A stretch of 64,000 nt of DNA, taken from positions 310,001-374,000 of the forward strand of contig CAVTBT010000003.1 of NCBI GenBank assembly GCA_963733065.1. The letters are read 5' to 3'. Below the pieces are notes generated by a model. The model saw only the letters and a list, made by a program, of their open reading frames with translations. It had not been told where the DNA came from and made no database searches. This DNA comes from CAVTBT01 sp963733065. Lineage in GTDB: Bacteria > Actinomycetota > Thermoleophilia > Gaiellales > Gaiellaceae. Shown here piece after piece: positions 56,810 to 64,000 of this stretch. The number at the start of each line of letters is the position of its first letter. The stretch's first letter is position 1. The translations under genes were made by a program, and so were the position numbers.

Positions 56810-57775
56810 GCGTGCTGGTCTTCGTCGAGCGGCAGGAGGGCGGCGTGGACGAGCTCTCGCTGCAGGCGCTCGCGTTCGCACGTGCGTGCGCCGACGGCGC
56901 GCCGGTGCATGCTCTGCTCGCGGGCTCGGACGTCGACGGCGCGGCCGCGGCGCTCGGCGAGCACGGCGTCGCGGCCAGTCCATGTCGCCGAGAACGACGT
57001 CTTCGACGCGTACGCCCCACTGCGCGATCGCGCGGGCGACCGTGGAGCTGGCCGGAAGGCTCGAGCCGTCGGCCGTCGTCGCGGCCGGCAGCGAGCGCGG
57101 CAACGAGGTGCTCGCGCACGTCGGCGCATTGCTCGACCTGCCGGTCGCGGCGAACTGCGTCGAGGCCACGATGGGCGATCCTGCGCAAGTGACGCGGCTG
57201 CGCTGGGGAGGGAGCCTGCTCGAGGAGGCGGAGCTGCACGGAGACGTCAAACTCATGACGGTCGCTCCACACGTCGTCGCCGCCGAGCCTGCGCCGTCGG
57301 AGAGACGTCGGTCGAGCGCTTCGCACCCGAGCTCTCGGACGCCGACCGCTCGATCCGCGTGTCCGAGAGCACGCAGCCAGAGGCGTCCGGTGTCTCCCTG
57401 GCCGACGCGAAGGTCGTCGTCTCGGGCGGCCGCGGGGCGGGCTCCGCGGAGGGGTTCGCGATCATCGAGGAGCTCGCGGAGCTGCTCGGCGCAGCAGTCG
57501 GCTGTTCGCGGGCGGTGACGATGGCCGGCTGGCGTCCGCACACCGACCAGGTCGGGCAGACCGGGACGAAGATTGCGCCGGACCTCTACATCGCCTGCGG
57601 GATCAGCGGCGCGACGCAGCACATGGCCGGCTGCAAGGGCGCGAAGGCGATCCTCGCCATCAACACCGACGCCGCGGCGCCGATCCTCGCGAGCGCCGAC
57701 TACGCCGTCATCGGCGACCTGCACGAGATCGTGCCGGCGATCTCAGCCGAGCTGCGGAAGGCGAGGGCCGCATAG
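56806..57775 (+). CDS. etfA: electron transfer flavoprotein alpha subunit, three frame breaks
   Basis: About 322 residues when repaired. N-terminal MSVLVFVERQEGGVDELSLQ; middle VELAGRLEPSAVVAAGSERG; C-terminal FAD domain with VVSGGRGAGSAEGFAIIEEL, VTMAGWRPHTDQVGQTGTKI, and ACGISGATQHMAGCKGAKAI. Breaks near 56985, 57018 (each one extra base) and 57296 (two extra bases or one missing) leave all domain parts present. It binds the FAD that accepts electrons from the upstream dehydrogenase. Confidence 0.9.
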
Positions 57776-57852
57776 CAGTCGCGGCCTCCGCGCTGGCCCT
57801 CGCGGCCCTCGCGGCCGTCGCAGCGACGCTGTTCACGAGACGGGCGCTCCTC

Positions 57853-59754
57853 GTGGTCAGGCTCGTGCGGATGGGGGCGCCGCTGCAGCGCTTCGACGAC
57901 CTGCCGAAGCGCGTCGAGCAGGAGACGACGATCGTCCTCGGGCAGCGGAAGCTGCTGCAGCGCCTCGTCCCGGGCGTCATGCACGCGTTCATCTTCTGGG
58001 GCTTCGTCGTCCTCTTCCCGACGATCCTCATCGCGTTCGTCTACGCGATCGACCGCGAGCCCGGGCTGCCGGCGGGCTCGCCGCTCGGCTGGCTCGAGTC
58101 GCAGGGCTGGTTCGCGCTGCTGGTCGACCTCTTCTGCGGCCTCGTGCTGGTCGGGGTCGGGACAGCCTTCTGGATCCGCAAGGTTCAGCGGCCTGCCCGG
58201 TTCCGCGGCAGCCACCTCCGGGAGGCGGATCTCATCCTCGGGCTCATCACGGGGATCGTGACCACGCTCCTCCTCTGGCATGCGACCCAGATCGCCCTCG
58301 GCCTGAACGAGTGGCCGGCCGACTGGTCGCCGCTCTCGAACGCGCTGTCGAGTCTCTTCGGCGAGGGCGCACTGACCGAGGTGCTCGAGCGCGCGTTCGT
58401 CTGGGCCCACGTGCTCGTCATCCTCTCCTTCCTCGTCTACCTGCCGTACTCGAAGCATCTGCACATCGCCACCGCCGGGCCGAACGTCTTCTTCGGCCGG
58501 ACGCGTGCGGGCGGCCGGCTCGAGCCGCTGCGCTTCGAAGGCCCGGACGACGAGCTCAGCTTCGGCGCGGGAACGGTCCCGGAGCTCACCTGGAAGGAGA
58601 TCCTGGACACGATGTCGTGCACCGAGTGCGGACGTTGCCAGGACGTCTGTCCGGCGTTCGCGACCGGCAAGGCGCTCTCGCCGAAGCTCCTCATCATGGA
58701 TCTCCGCGACCACGTCTTCGCGGAGGGCCCGAAGGTACTCGCCGACCCGGGCTTCGAGCCCTCTCCGCTCGTGCCGAACGCGGTCACGGACGAGGTCGTA
58801 TGGGACTGCGTGACGTGTGGCGCCTGCGTGCAGGAGTGCCCGGTCTCGATCGAGCACGTCGACCACATCGTCGACCTGCGCCGGCATCTGGTCATGGTCG
58901 AGTCGCGGTTTCCGTCGGAGGCGGAGCCGATGCTCCGCGACGTCGAGCGCAGCGGCAACCCGTGGGGGAAGCCGCAGGGCGAGCGTGCGGCCTGGGCCGA
59001 GGGCCTCGGCGTCCGGGTGCTCGACCCGGGCAGCCCGCCACCCGAGGTGTTGTACTGGGTCGGCTGCGCGGCGTCGTTCGACGAGCGGGCGCGCCGCTCG
59101 GCCGAGTCGACGGTGAAGCTCCTGCTCGCCGCCGGGGTCGACGTGGCGATCCTCGGCCCGCGCGAGTCCTGCACCGGCGATCCCGCCAGGCGGATGGGCA
59201 ACGAGTACGTGTTCCAGGAGCTCGCCACGCAGAACGTCGCGACCCTGAACGACGCACGCGTCACGAAGATCGTGGCCAGCTGCCCGCACTGCTTCAACAC
59301 GCTCGCCAACGAGTACCCGGACTTCGGCGGCCGCTACGACGTCGTCCACCACACGGAGCTTCTCGCCGACCTCGTGGCCGGCGGGCGCCTGCGCCCCACG
59401 GCGACCAACGAGACGATCACGTACCACGACTCCTGCTACCTCGCGCGCCACAACGACGTGCGCGAGGCGCCGCGCGAGCTCGTCGCGTCGGTCGGCCGAC
59501 CGGTCGAGATGGAGCGGAGCGGCAAGCGCACCTTCTGCTGCGGCGCCGGCGGCTCCCATATGTGGATGGAGGAGCGCGGCGGCGCGATCAACGAGGAGCG
59601 TGTCCGTGAAGCGGCCGAGACGGGCGCGAGCACGCTCGCCGTCGCGTGCCCGTTCTGCACGATCATGCTCGACGACGGGGTGCGTCAGACGGGACGCGAG
59701 CTCCGCGTCGCGGACCTCTCGACCCTTCTCGTCGAGGCACTCGAACCGGACTGA
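57853..59754 (+). CDS. membrane Fe-S oxidoreductase, DgcB-like (heterodisulfide reductase family)
   Basis: 633 residues from GTG 57853, but in-frame sequence back to 57772 encodes another helix (SALALAALAAVAATLF), so the true start is probably earlier and unclear. Four further helices carry His residues suited to heme b (MHAFIFWGF, LLWHATQIA, FVWAHVL, SKHLHI). Two [4Fe-4S] motifs (CTECGRCQDVCP, CVTCGACVQECP) and two CCG domains (CPHC, FCCGAGG) follow. It resembles the DgcB protein of Pseudomonas dimethylglycine catabolism and GlpC/HdrD-type proteins. It likely passes electrons from ETF to quinone, replacing ETF-ubiquinone oxidoreductase. Confidence 0.88.
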   Translation: MVRLVRMGAPLQRFDDLPKRVEQETTIVLGQRKLLQRLVPGVMHAFIFWGFVVLFPTILIAFVYAIDREPGLPAGSPLGWLESQGWFALLVDLFCGLVLVGVGTAFWIRKVQRPARFRGSHLREADLILGLITGIVTTLLLWHATQIALGLNEWPADWSPLSNALSSLFGEGALTEVLERAFVWAHVLVILSFLVYLPYSKHLHIATAGPNVFFGRTRAGGRLEPLRFEGPDDELSFGAGTVPELTWKEILDTMSCTECGRCQDVCPAFATGKALSPKLLIMDLRDHVFAEGPKVLADPGFEPSPLVPNAVTDEVVWDCVTCGACVQECPVSIEHVDHIVDLRRHLVMVESRFPSEAEPMLRDVERSGNPWGKPQGERAAWAEGLGVRVLDPGSPPPEVLYWVGCAASFDERARRSAESTVKLLLAAGVDVAILGPRESCTGDPARRMGNEYVFQELATQNVATLNDARVTKIVASCPHCFNTLANEYPDFGGRYDVVHHTELLADLVAGGRLRPTATNETITYHDSCYLARHNDVREAPRELVASVGRPVEMERSGKRTFCCGAGGSHMWMEERGGAINEERVREAAETGASTLAVACPFCTIMLDDGVRQTGRELRVADLSTLLVEALEPD

Positions 59755-59839
59755 TCAGCGAGGTGCAGCGCTCGTTTATCGTGGCCCGTGGTACAGAACA
59801 GTCCCCCGATACGGAACGAACTCGCAGGGAGGTCGCGCG

Positions 59840-61055
59840 TTGAGCCAGGTCAACCCGAACCCGGAGGTCCTCCTCTACTCACGGATCCGCCGGTCGCCGT
59901 ACTTCTACGCCTCGCGCCGCCACGGCGTGCAGAAGTACAGCTTCTACAACCACATGTACCACCCACGCCACTACGCGCGACCCGGTCGAGGAGTACTGGG
60001 AGCTGGTGAACGGCGTGACGCTGTGGGACGTCGGGGTGGAGCGCCAGGTCGAGATCACGGGACCGGACGCGTTCACGTTCACGAACATGCTCGTCCCCCG
60101 CGACCTGACGAAGTGCGAGGTCGGGCAGTGCAAGTACGTGTTCGTCACCTCCGCGACCGGCGGCATCCTCAACGACCCGGTGCTGCTGCGACTCGAGGAG
60201 AACCGCTTCTGGCTCTCGCTCGCCGACAGCGACATCCTCCTCTGGGCGCAGGGCGTTGCGCTCAACTCCGGCCTGGACGTGACGATCTCCGAGCCCGACG
60301 TCGGCCCGCTGCAGGTGCAGGGGCCGAAGTCGAAGGACGTCATGGTCGATCTCTTCGGCGAGGACATCGTCGACATCCCGTACTACTTCATGCGCTCGTA
60401 TGAGCTCGACGGGATGGACGTGTTCGTCTCGCGCACGGGATACACGGCCGAGCTCGGCTACGAGATCTACCTCCACAACGCGACCCGCGACGGCGTGAAG
60501 CTCTGGGACGCGGTGCTCGCCGCCGGCGAGCCGCACGGGCTCCGGGTGATCGGGCCGTGCCACATCAAGCGGATCGAGGCGGGCATCCTCGCGCTCGGCT
60601 GCGACATGTGGTTCGACACGAACCCGTACGAGGTCGACATGGGCTACGAGTGGATGGTCGATCTGGAGCAGGAGGCGGACTTCATCGGGAAGGCGGCCCT
60701 CAAGCGGATCAAGGCGGAGGGCGTCTCGCGCAGGCTCGTCGGCGTCGAGATCGCCGGGCCGGGGCTCGGGAGCTACAACGACGGCGCGATGATCGACTAC
60801 TTCACCGTCTTCGCGGGCGGCAACGAAGTCGGTCGGGTCACGTCGGCGTGCTACTCGCCGCGGCTCGAGAAGAACATCGGCTTCGCGATGGTGCCGATCG
60901 AGCACGCAGAGTTCGGCACCGAGCTCGAGGTCGACGCGCCGACCGGCAGGCAGCAGGCCGTCGTCGTGCGCAGGCCGTTCATCGACGCCGAGAAGGAAAC
61001 GCCGAAGCAGGCCGTCGCCGTCGGGGTCGCCGCGGAGGCCACGCACGTCGACTGA
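59840..61055 (+). CDS. GcvT/DmdA-like folate-dependent methyltransferase, one frame break
   Basis: About 404 residues from TTG 59840 (GGGAGG seven bases before it). Aminomethyltransferase fold: SRIRRSPYFYASRRHG, LWDVGVERQVEITGPDAF, QCKYVFVTSATGGILNDPVL, VSRTGYTAELGYEIYLHN, IKRIEAGILALGCDMWFDTN, then VGRVTSACYSPRLEKNIGFA. It is closer in layout to DMSP demethylase DmdA-type proteins than to true T-proteins, and no gcvH or gcvP is nearby. Such enzymes move a methyl group to tetrahydrofolate. An extra base near 59980 breaks the frame. It is followed at once by the reductase-like gene. Confidence 0.82.
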
Positions 61056-61092
61056 CCGGCTCGTCGAGCTCCTCGCGCGGCCGCGCTACGAG

Positions 61093-61881
61093 GTGGTCCC
61101 GCTCGGCGGGGCCGAGGAGGCGGTGCTCGAGCACGTGCCGACAGAGGTCAAGGTCACCGTCACGACGTCGCCCAGCAAAGGGCTGAACCCCACGCTCGAC
61201 CTCGTCGACAGGCTTACCGGTCACGGCTATGTCGTCGTCCCGCACCTCGCCGCGAGGCACGTCCGTGATTCGGCCCACCTCGCCGAGCTCGTCGAACGCC
61301 TGCGCACGACCGGAGCCGGCGACGTGTTCGTGGTGGCCGGCGACGTTCGAAAGCCTGCCGGCGAGTTCGAGGGCTCGGCCGCGCTCCTGCGGGCGCTCGC
61401 CGAGCTCGGAGGGCCGTTTCCGGACGTCGGCATCACCGGCTACCCGGAGAGCCATGCCTTCATCTCGGATGAGGCGACGATCAGCGCGATGTTCGAGAAG
61501 GAGACGTTCGCGACGTACATCGTCAGCCAGATCTGCTTCGACCCGCAGGTCATCGCAACCTGGGTGAGAGCCGTCTGGGACCGCGGGACACACCTCCCCA
61601 TCTACATCGGGCTTCCCGGACCCGTGCCGCGCTCGAAGCTCGTCCGTGTCTCCGCGAAGGTCGGCGTCGGCGACTCGCTGCGTTTCATGCAGACCCACGG
61701 AGGCTGGTTGCGGCGTACGCTCCGTGGAGACTTCGACCCCGATCCGCTCCTCGTGGGGCTCGGCGAGCACCTCGACCACTCGCAGCCGAACGTCGCCGGC
61801 TTCCACATCTTCACGTTCAACGACCTGGAGGGCACCGAGCGCTGGCGGCAAGGGGCGCTCGAGCGCCTGCAACCCGCGTGA
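61093..61881 (+). CDS. methylenetetrahydrofolate reductase-like protein
   Basis: 262 residues from GTG 61093. The in-frame codons before it (RLVELLARPRYEV) look like the usual start of the domain, so the annotated N-terminus may be about 14 residues short, or a start is damaged. MTHFR TIM-barrel features: KVTVTTSPSKGLNPTLDLVD, GYVVVPHLAARHV, VFVVAGDVRKPAG, DVGITGYPESHAF, and FATYIVSQICFDPQVI. It would oxidise methyl-THF to methylene-THF in a catabolic setting. It overlaps the GcvT-like end region and precedes the alcohol dehydrogenase by 13 bases. Confidence 0.8.
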   Translation: MVPLGGAEEAVLEHVPTEVKVTVTTSPSKGLNPTLDLVDRLTGHGYVVVPHLAARHVRDSAHLAELVERLRTTGAGDVFVVAGDVRKPAGEFEGSAALLRALAELGGPFPDVGITGYPESHAFISDEATISAMFEKETFATYIVSQICFDPQVIATWVRAVWDRGTHLPIYIGLPGPVPRSKLVRVSAKVGVGDSLRFMQTHGGWLRRTLRGDFDPDPLLVGLGEHLDHSQPNVAGFHIFTFNDLEGTERWRQGALERLQPA

Positions 61882-61894
61882 GCAGGGAGGTTCG

Positions 61895-63070
61895 ATGCCG
61901 GTAGAGGTCGACGTCGTCCGCACGGTGGAGTTGCCCACCCGGCTCGTGCACGGGCCGGGAGCACTCGCGCAGCTGGGAGACGCGCTGGCCGTGCTTGGCG
62001 TCAGCCGCCCGCTGCTCGTGACGGACCCGGGTGTCGCGGCCGCCGGTCTCGCTGAACGGGCGCTCGAGCAGCTGGACGAGCCGGTCGTCTTCGACCGCGT
62101 GCGCCCGAACCCGGACGTCGCCCTCGTCGACGAGGGCGCCGAGGTCTACCGCGAGTCTGGCTGCGACGGCCTCGTCGCGCTCGGCGGCGGCTCGTCGATC
62201 GACACCGCCAAGTCGATCGGCGTCGTCGCCAGGCACGGCGGCTCGATCCTGAGCTACGAGTGGGGACACGATCCGATCGAGCAGCGCGTGCCGCCGCTCG
62301 TCGCGATCCCGACCACGTCCGGAACCGGCAGCGAGGTGACGCTCTGGGCCGTGATCACGGATCACGACCGGCGGATCAAGTTCAACGTCGGCGGGACCCC
62401 GCTGATCGGCCCGCACGTCGCGCTGATCGACCCGGAGTTGACGCTCGGACTTCCAGCCGCCGTGACCGCCGCCAGCGGCATGGACGCGCTCAGTCACGCG
62501 ATCGAGTGCTACACGTGCGACTACCACCAGCCGTTCAACGACGCCGTCGCCTTGCTCGCGATCGAGCTGGCCGGCACATGGCTCCGCAGCGCGGTCTCGA
62601 ATGGGTCGAACCTCGAGGCCCGAACGCACATGGCTCACGCGGCCACGCTCGGCGGGCTCGCCTACGGCACCGAGAGCGCGGGTGCCGCCCACGCGATGAG
62701 CCAGTCCGCCGGCGGCGTCCACGACTGCCCGCACGGGGCGCTCACCGCGCGTGTGCTCGGGCCGGTCTGCGAGTACAACGCCTCGGCCGCACCCGAGCGC
62801 TACGCCCGCATCGCCGTCGGGCTGGGAGTCGAGACGAGCGGCATGGACGCGCTCGAGGCCGCGCACGCGGGCGTCGACGAGCTCTACCGGCTCACCGAGG
62901 ACGTCGGCATCCCGACGATGGCGGAGCTCGGCTTCTCGGAGGACGAGATCCCGATGCTCGCGAAGATCGCGTTCGAGGATCCACAGACCATCGGCAACGC
63001 GCGCGAGGTCGACATCGCCGGCTACGAGGAGATCTACACGAATGCGTTCTCGAAGGGGAAGCGCACGTGA
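61895..63070 (+). CDS. iron-dependent (type III) alcohol dehydrogenase
   Basis: 391 residues. NAD site LVALGGGSSIDTAKSIG and PTTSGTGSEVT; metal ligands expected in DALSHAIECY and GGVHDCPHGAL. AGGGAGG lies five bases before ATG 61895. Type III enzymes oxidise many alcohols. In this setting (importer for quaternary amines, aldehyde dehydrogenase next) a choline dehydrogenase like Bacillus GbsB is the best guess; formaldehyde or another C1 alcohol is the alternative. Confidence 0.9.
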   Translation: MPVEVDVVRTVELPTRLVHGPGALAQLGDALAVLGVSRPLLVTDPGVAAAGLAERALEQLDEPVVFDRVRPNPDVALVDEGAEVYRESGCDGLVALGGGSSIDTAKSIGVVARHGGSILSYEWGHDPIEQRVPPLVAIPTTSGTGSEVTLWAVITDHDRRIKFNVGGTPLIGPHVALIDPELTLGLPAAVTAASGMDALSHAIECYTCDYHQPFNDAVALLAIELAGTWLRSAVSNGSNLEARTHMAHAATLGGLAYGTESAGAAHAMSQSAGGVHDCPHGALTARVLGPVCEYNASAAPERYARIAVGLGVETSGMDALEAAHAGVDELYRLTEDVGIPTMAELGFSEDEIPMLAKIAFEDPQTIGNAREVDIAGYEEIYTNAFSKGKRT

Positions 63071-64000
63071 GCGTCTCCACTCAGGACTACCGCATGGTCA
63101 TCGGCGGCGCCTGGGCGGAATCGGAGTCCGGCGCCCGCTTCGAGGCGACGAGCCCCGCTACGGGTGAGTCGCTCGGAACGATCCCCAAGGGCACGCGGGA
63201 GGACGCGGCTCGCGCGATCGCGGCGGCCAACGCCGCCCGCCGCGACTGGTCGGCGCGATCGGCCTTCGAGCGGGCTGCCGCGCTCGAGCGGGTTGCGGAC
63301 CTGATCGAGGAGCGGCGAGACGACCTCGCGCGGACGCTCACGCTCGATCAGGGCAAGCCGCTGCACGCCGAGGCGTACGGCGAGGTCGAGGAGCTGATCG
63401 TCTACTGGCGCATGGCCGCGGCGGACGCGACGCGCCTCGAGGGCTCGATGCCGCCGTCGGTCGACGCCTCGAAGCGCATCCTCGCGTACCGGGTCCCGCG
63501 CGGGGTCGTCGGCGTGATCACGCCGTGGAACTGGCCCTACACGATGCCGGCCGAGCTGATCGCGCCCGCGCTCGCCGCCGGCAATGCGGTCGTCTGGACG
63601 CCGGCTTCGTCGACCTCGGTCTGTGCCGTCAAGCTCGCGGAGTGCATCGTCGACGCGGAGCTGCCGGCCGGCGTGTTCTCGATGGTCACCGGCCCGGGAG
63701 CCGTGGTCGGCGACGAGGTGGCCGGGAGCGAAGGGACGCACGCGGTCGGGTTCATCGGCTCGATCGCGACCGGCCTGCGCGTCGCGGCGCGCGCGGCCGG
63801 CAAGGCGACCGTGCTCGAGCTCGGCGGCAACGGCCCGATGGTCGTCCTGGACGACGCCGATCTCGAGGCTGCCGCGGACGCCAGCATCGCGGCCTCGTTC
63901 CTCTGCGCCGGGCAGAGCTGCACCGCCGGAGAGCTCTTTCTCGTCCACGAGGCGGTGCACGACGAGTTCGTGGCGAACGTGCACGCCGCGATCGAGCGCT
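63067..64000 (+). CDS. aldehyde dehydrogenase (betaine-aldehyde type), partial
   Basis: 311 codons from GTG 63067 to the window edge; a full enzyme has ~480-490 residues. Seen: EATSPATGESLGTIPKGT, GVVGVITPWNWPYTMPAELI, the Rossmann-type GFIGSIATGLRVAARA, catalytic Glu in LELGGNGPMVV and Cys in CAGQSCTAGE. GTG overlaps the alcohol dehydrogenase stop as GTGA, so they are coupled. Paired with a type III alcohol dehydrogenase this resembles the GbsA/GbsB choline-to-betaine pair. Confidence 0.9.
   Translation, partial: MSVSTQDYRMVIGGAWAESESGARFEATSPATGESLGTIPKGTREDAARAIAAANAARRDWSARSAFERAAALERVADLIEERRDDLARTLTLDQGKPLHAEAYGEVEELIVYWRMAAADATRLEGSMPPSVDASKRILAYRVPRGVVGVITPWNWPYTMPAELIAPALAAGNAVVWTPASSTSVCAVKLAECIVDAELPAGVFSMVTGPGAVVGDEVAGSEGTHAVGFIGSIATGLRVAARAAGKATVLELGGNGPMVVLDDADLEAAADASIAASFLCAGQSCTAGELFLVHEAVHDEFVANVHAAIER

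Noticed and set aside
59755..59839. Glycine riboswitch before the GcvT-like gene
   Set aside because: The gap is 85 bases and shows no paired aptamer features.

Overview
The window is about 70% G+C, densely packed, and uses many GTG/TTG starts with stop/start overlaps. Gene content points to a non-model actinobacterium: an RpoD-type sigma factor, an mre/rod cell-wall operon running into obg-nadD-rsfS, and RNase E with rplU-rpmA. Small conserved proteins suggest class Thermoleophilia (Gaiella-like); that placement is inference from gene content, not a phylogeny. There are two tRNA genes, Ala(GGC) and Leu(UAG). No rRNA, CRISPR array, insertion sequence or phage gene was found.

Layout. 1-2.7 kb (minus): sucA (off the left edge) behind two small membrane proteins. 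2.75-9.7 kb: primary sigma factor, secreted glycosidase, duplicated DUF6766 protein, broken DUF6544 gene, GAF histidine kinase (six frame breaks) with NarL-type regulator, and a universal stress protein. 9.8-18.5 kb (minus): compact acetate kinase, phosphoketolase, a GNAT/ADP-forming acyl-CoA synthetase fusion, membrane-anchored copper nitrite reductase, a ZIP-transporter remnant and two small proteins. 18.6-32.2 kb (minus): tRNA-Ala, rsfS, nadD, obg, rpmA, rplU, rne, DUF697, rodA, PBP2, mreD, mreC, GNAT, mreB. 32.2-46.3 kb (mostly minus): maf, two paralogous methyltransferases, thioesterase, ndk, folC, phosphoesterase, valS, an M1 peptidase with an inserted beta-sandwich, clpX-clpP-tig. 46.3-48.5 kb: phosphoglycerate-mutase-like protein, tRNA-Leu and small unknowns.

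48.6-64 kb (plus) is a catabolic island for a quaternary amine, most likely choline/glycine betaine. It holds a ProVWX-type importer with a double-length permease, a GntR/FCD regulator, a dimethylglycine/sarcosine-dehydrogenase-like flavoprotein fused to a GcvT domain, EtfB, EtfA and a membrane Fe-S oxidoreductase resembling DgcB. It continues with a free-standing GcvT/DmdA-like methyltransferase, a methylenetetrahydrofolate-reductase-like protein, a type III iron alcohol dehydrogenase and an aldehyde dehydrogenase (off the right edge). The palindrome TGATATATCA occurs exactly at the importer promoter and at the flavoprotein promoter, forming the extended -10 element of both, so it is a good candidate operator for the GntR protein. 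Read together, the genes suggest import, oxidation of choline to betaine, transfer of methyl groups to tetrahydrofolate, and electron flow through ETF to the membrane. The step from betaine to dimethylglycine by a corrinoid-free, THF-dependent methyltransferase would be new and is inference.

Quality. Ten genes contain about 20 frame breaks, and roughly three quarters are repaired by removing a single base. The breaks sit inside otherwise well conserved genes, so residual sequencing error is likelier than gene decay. Products are given for the intended reading.
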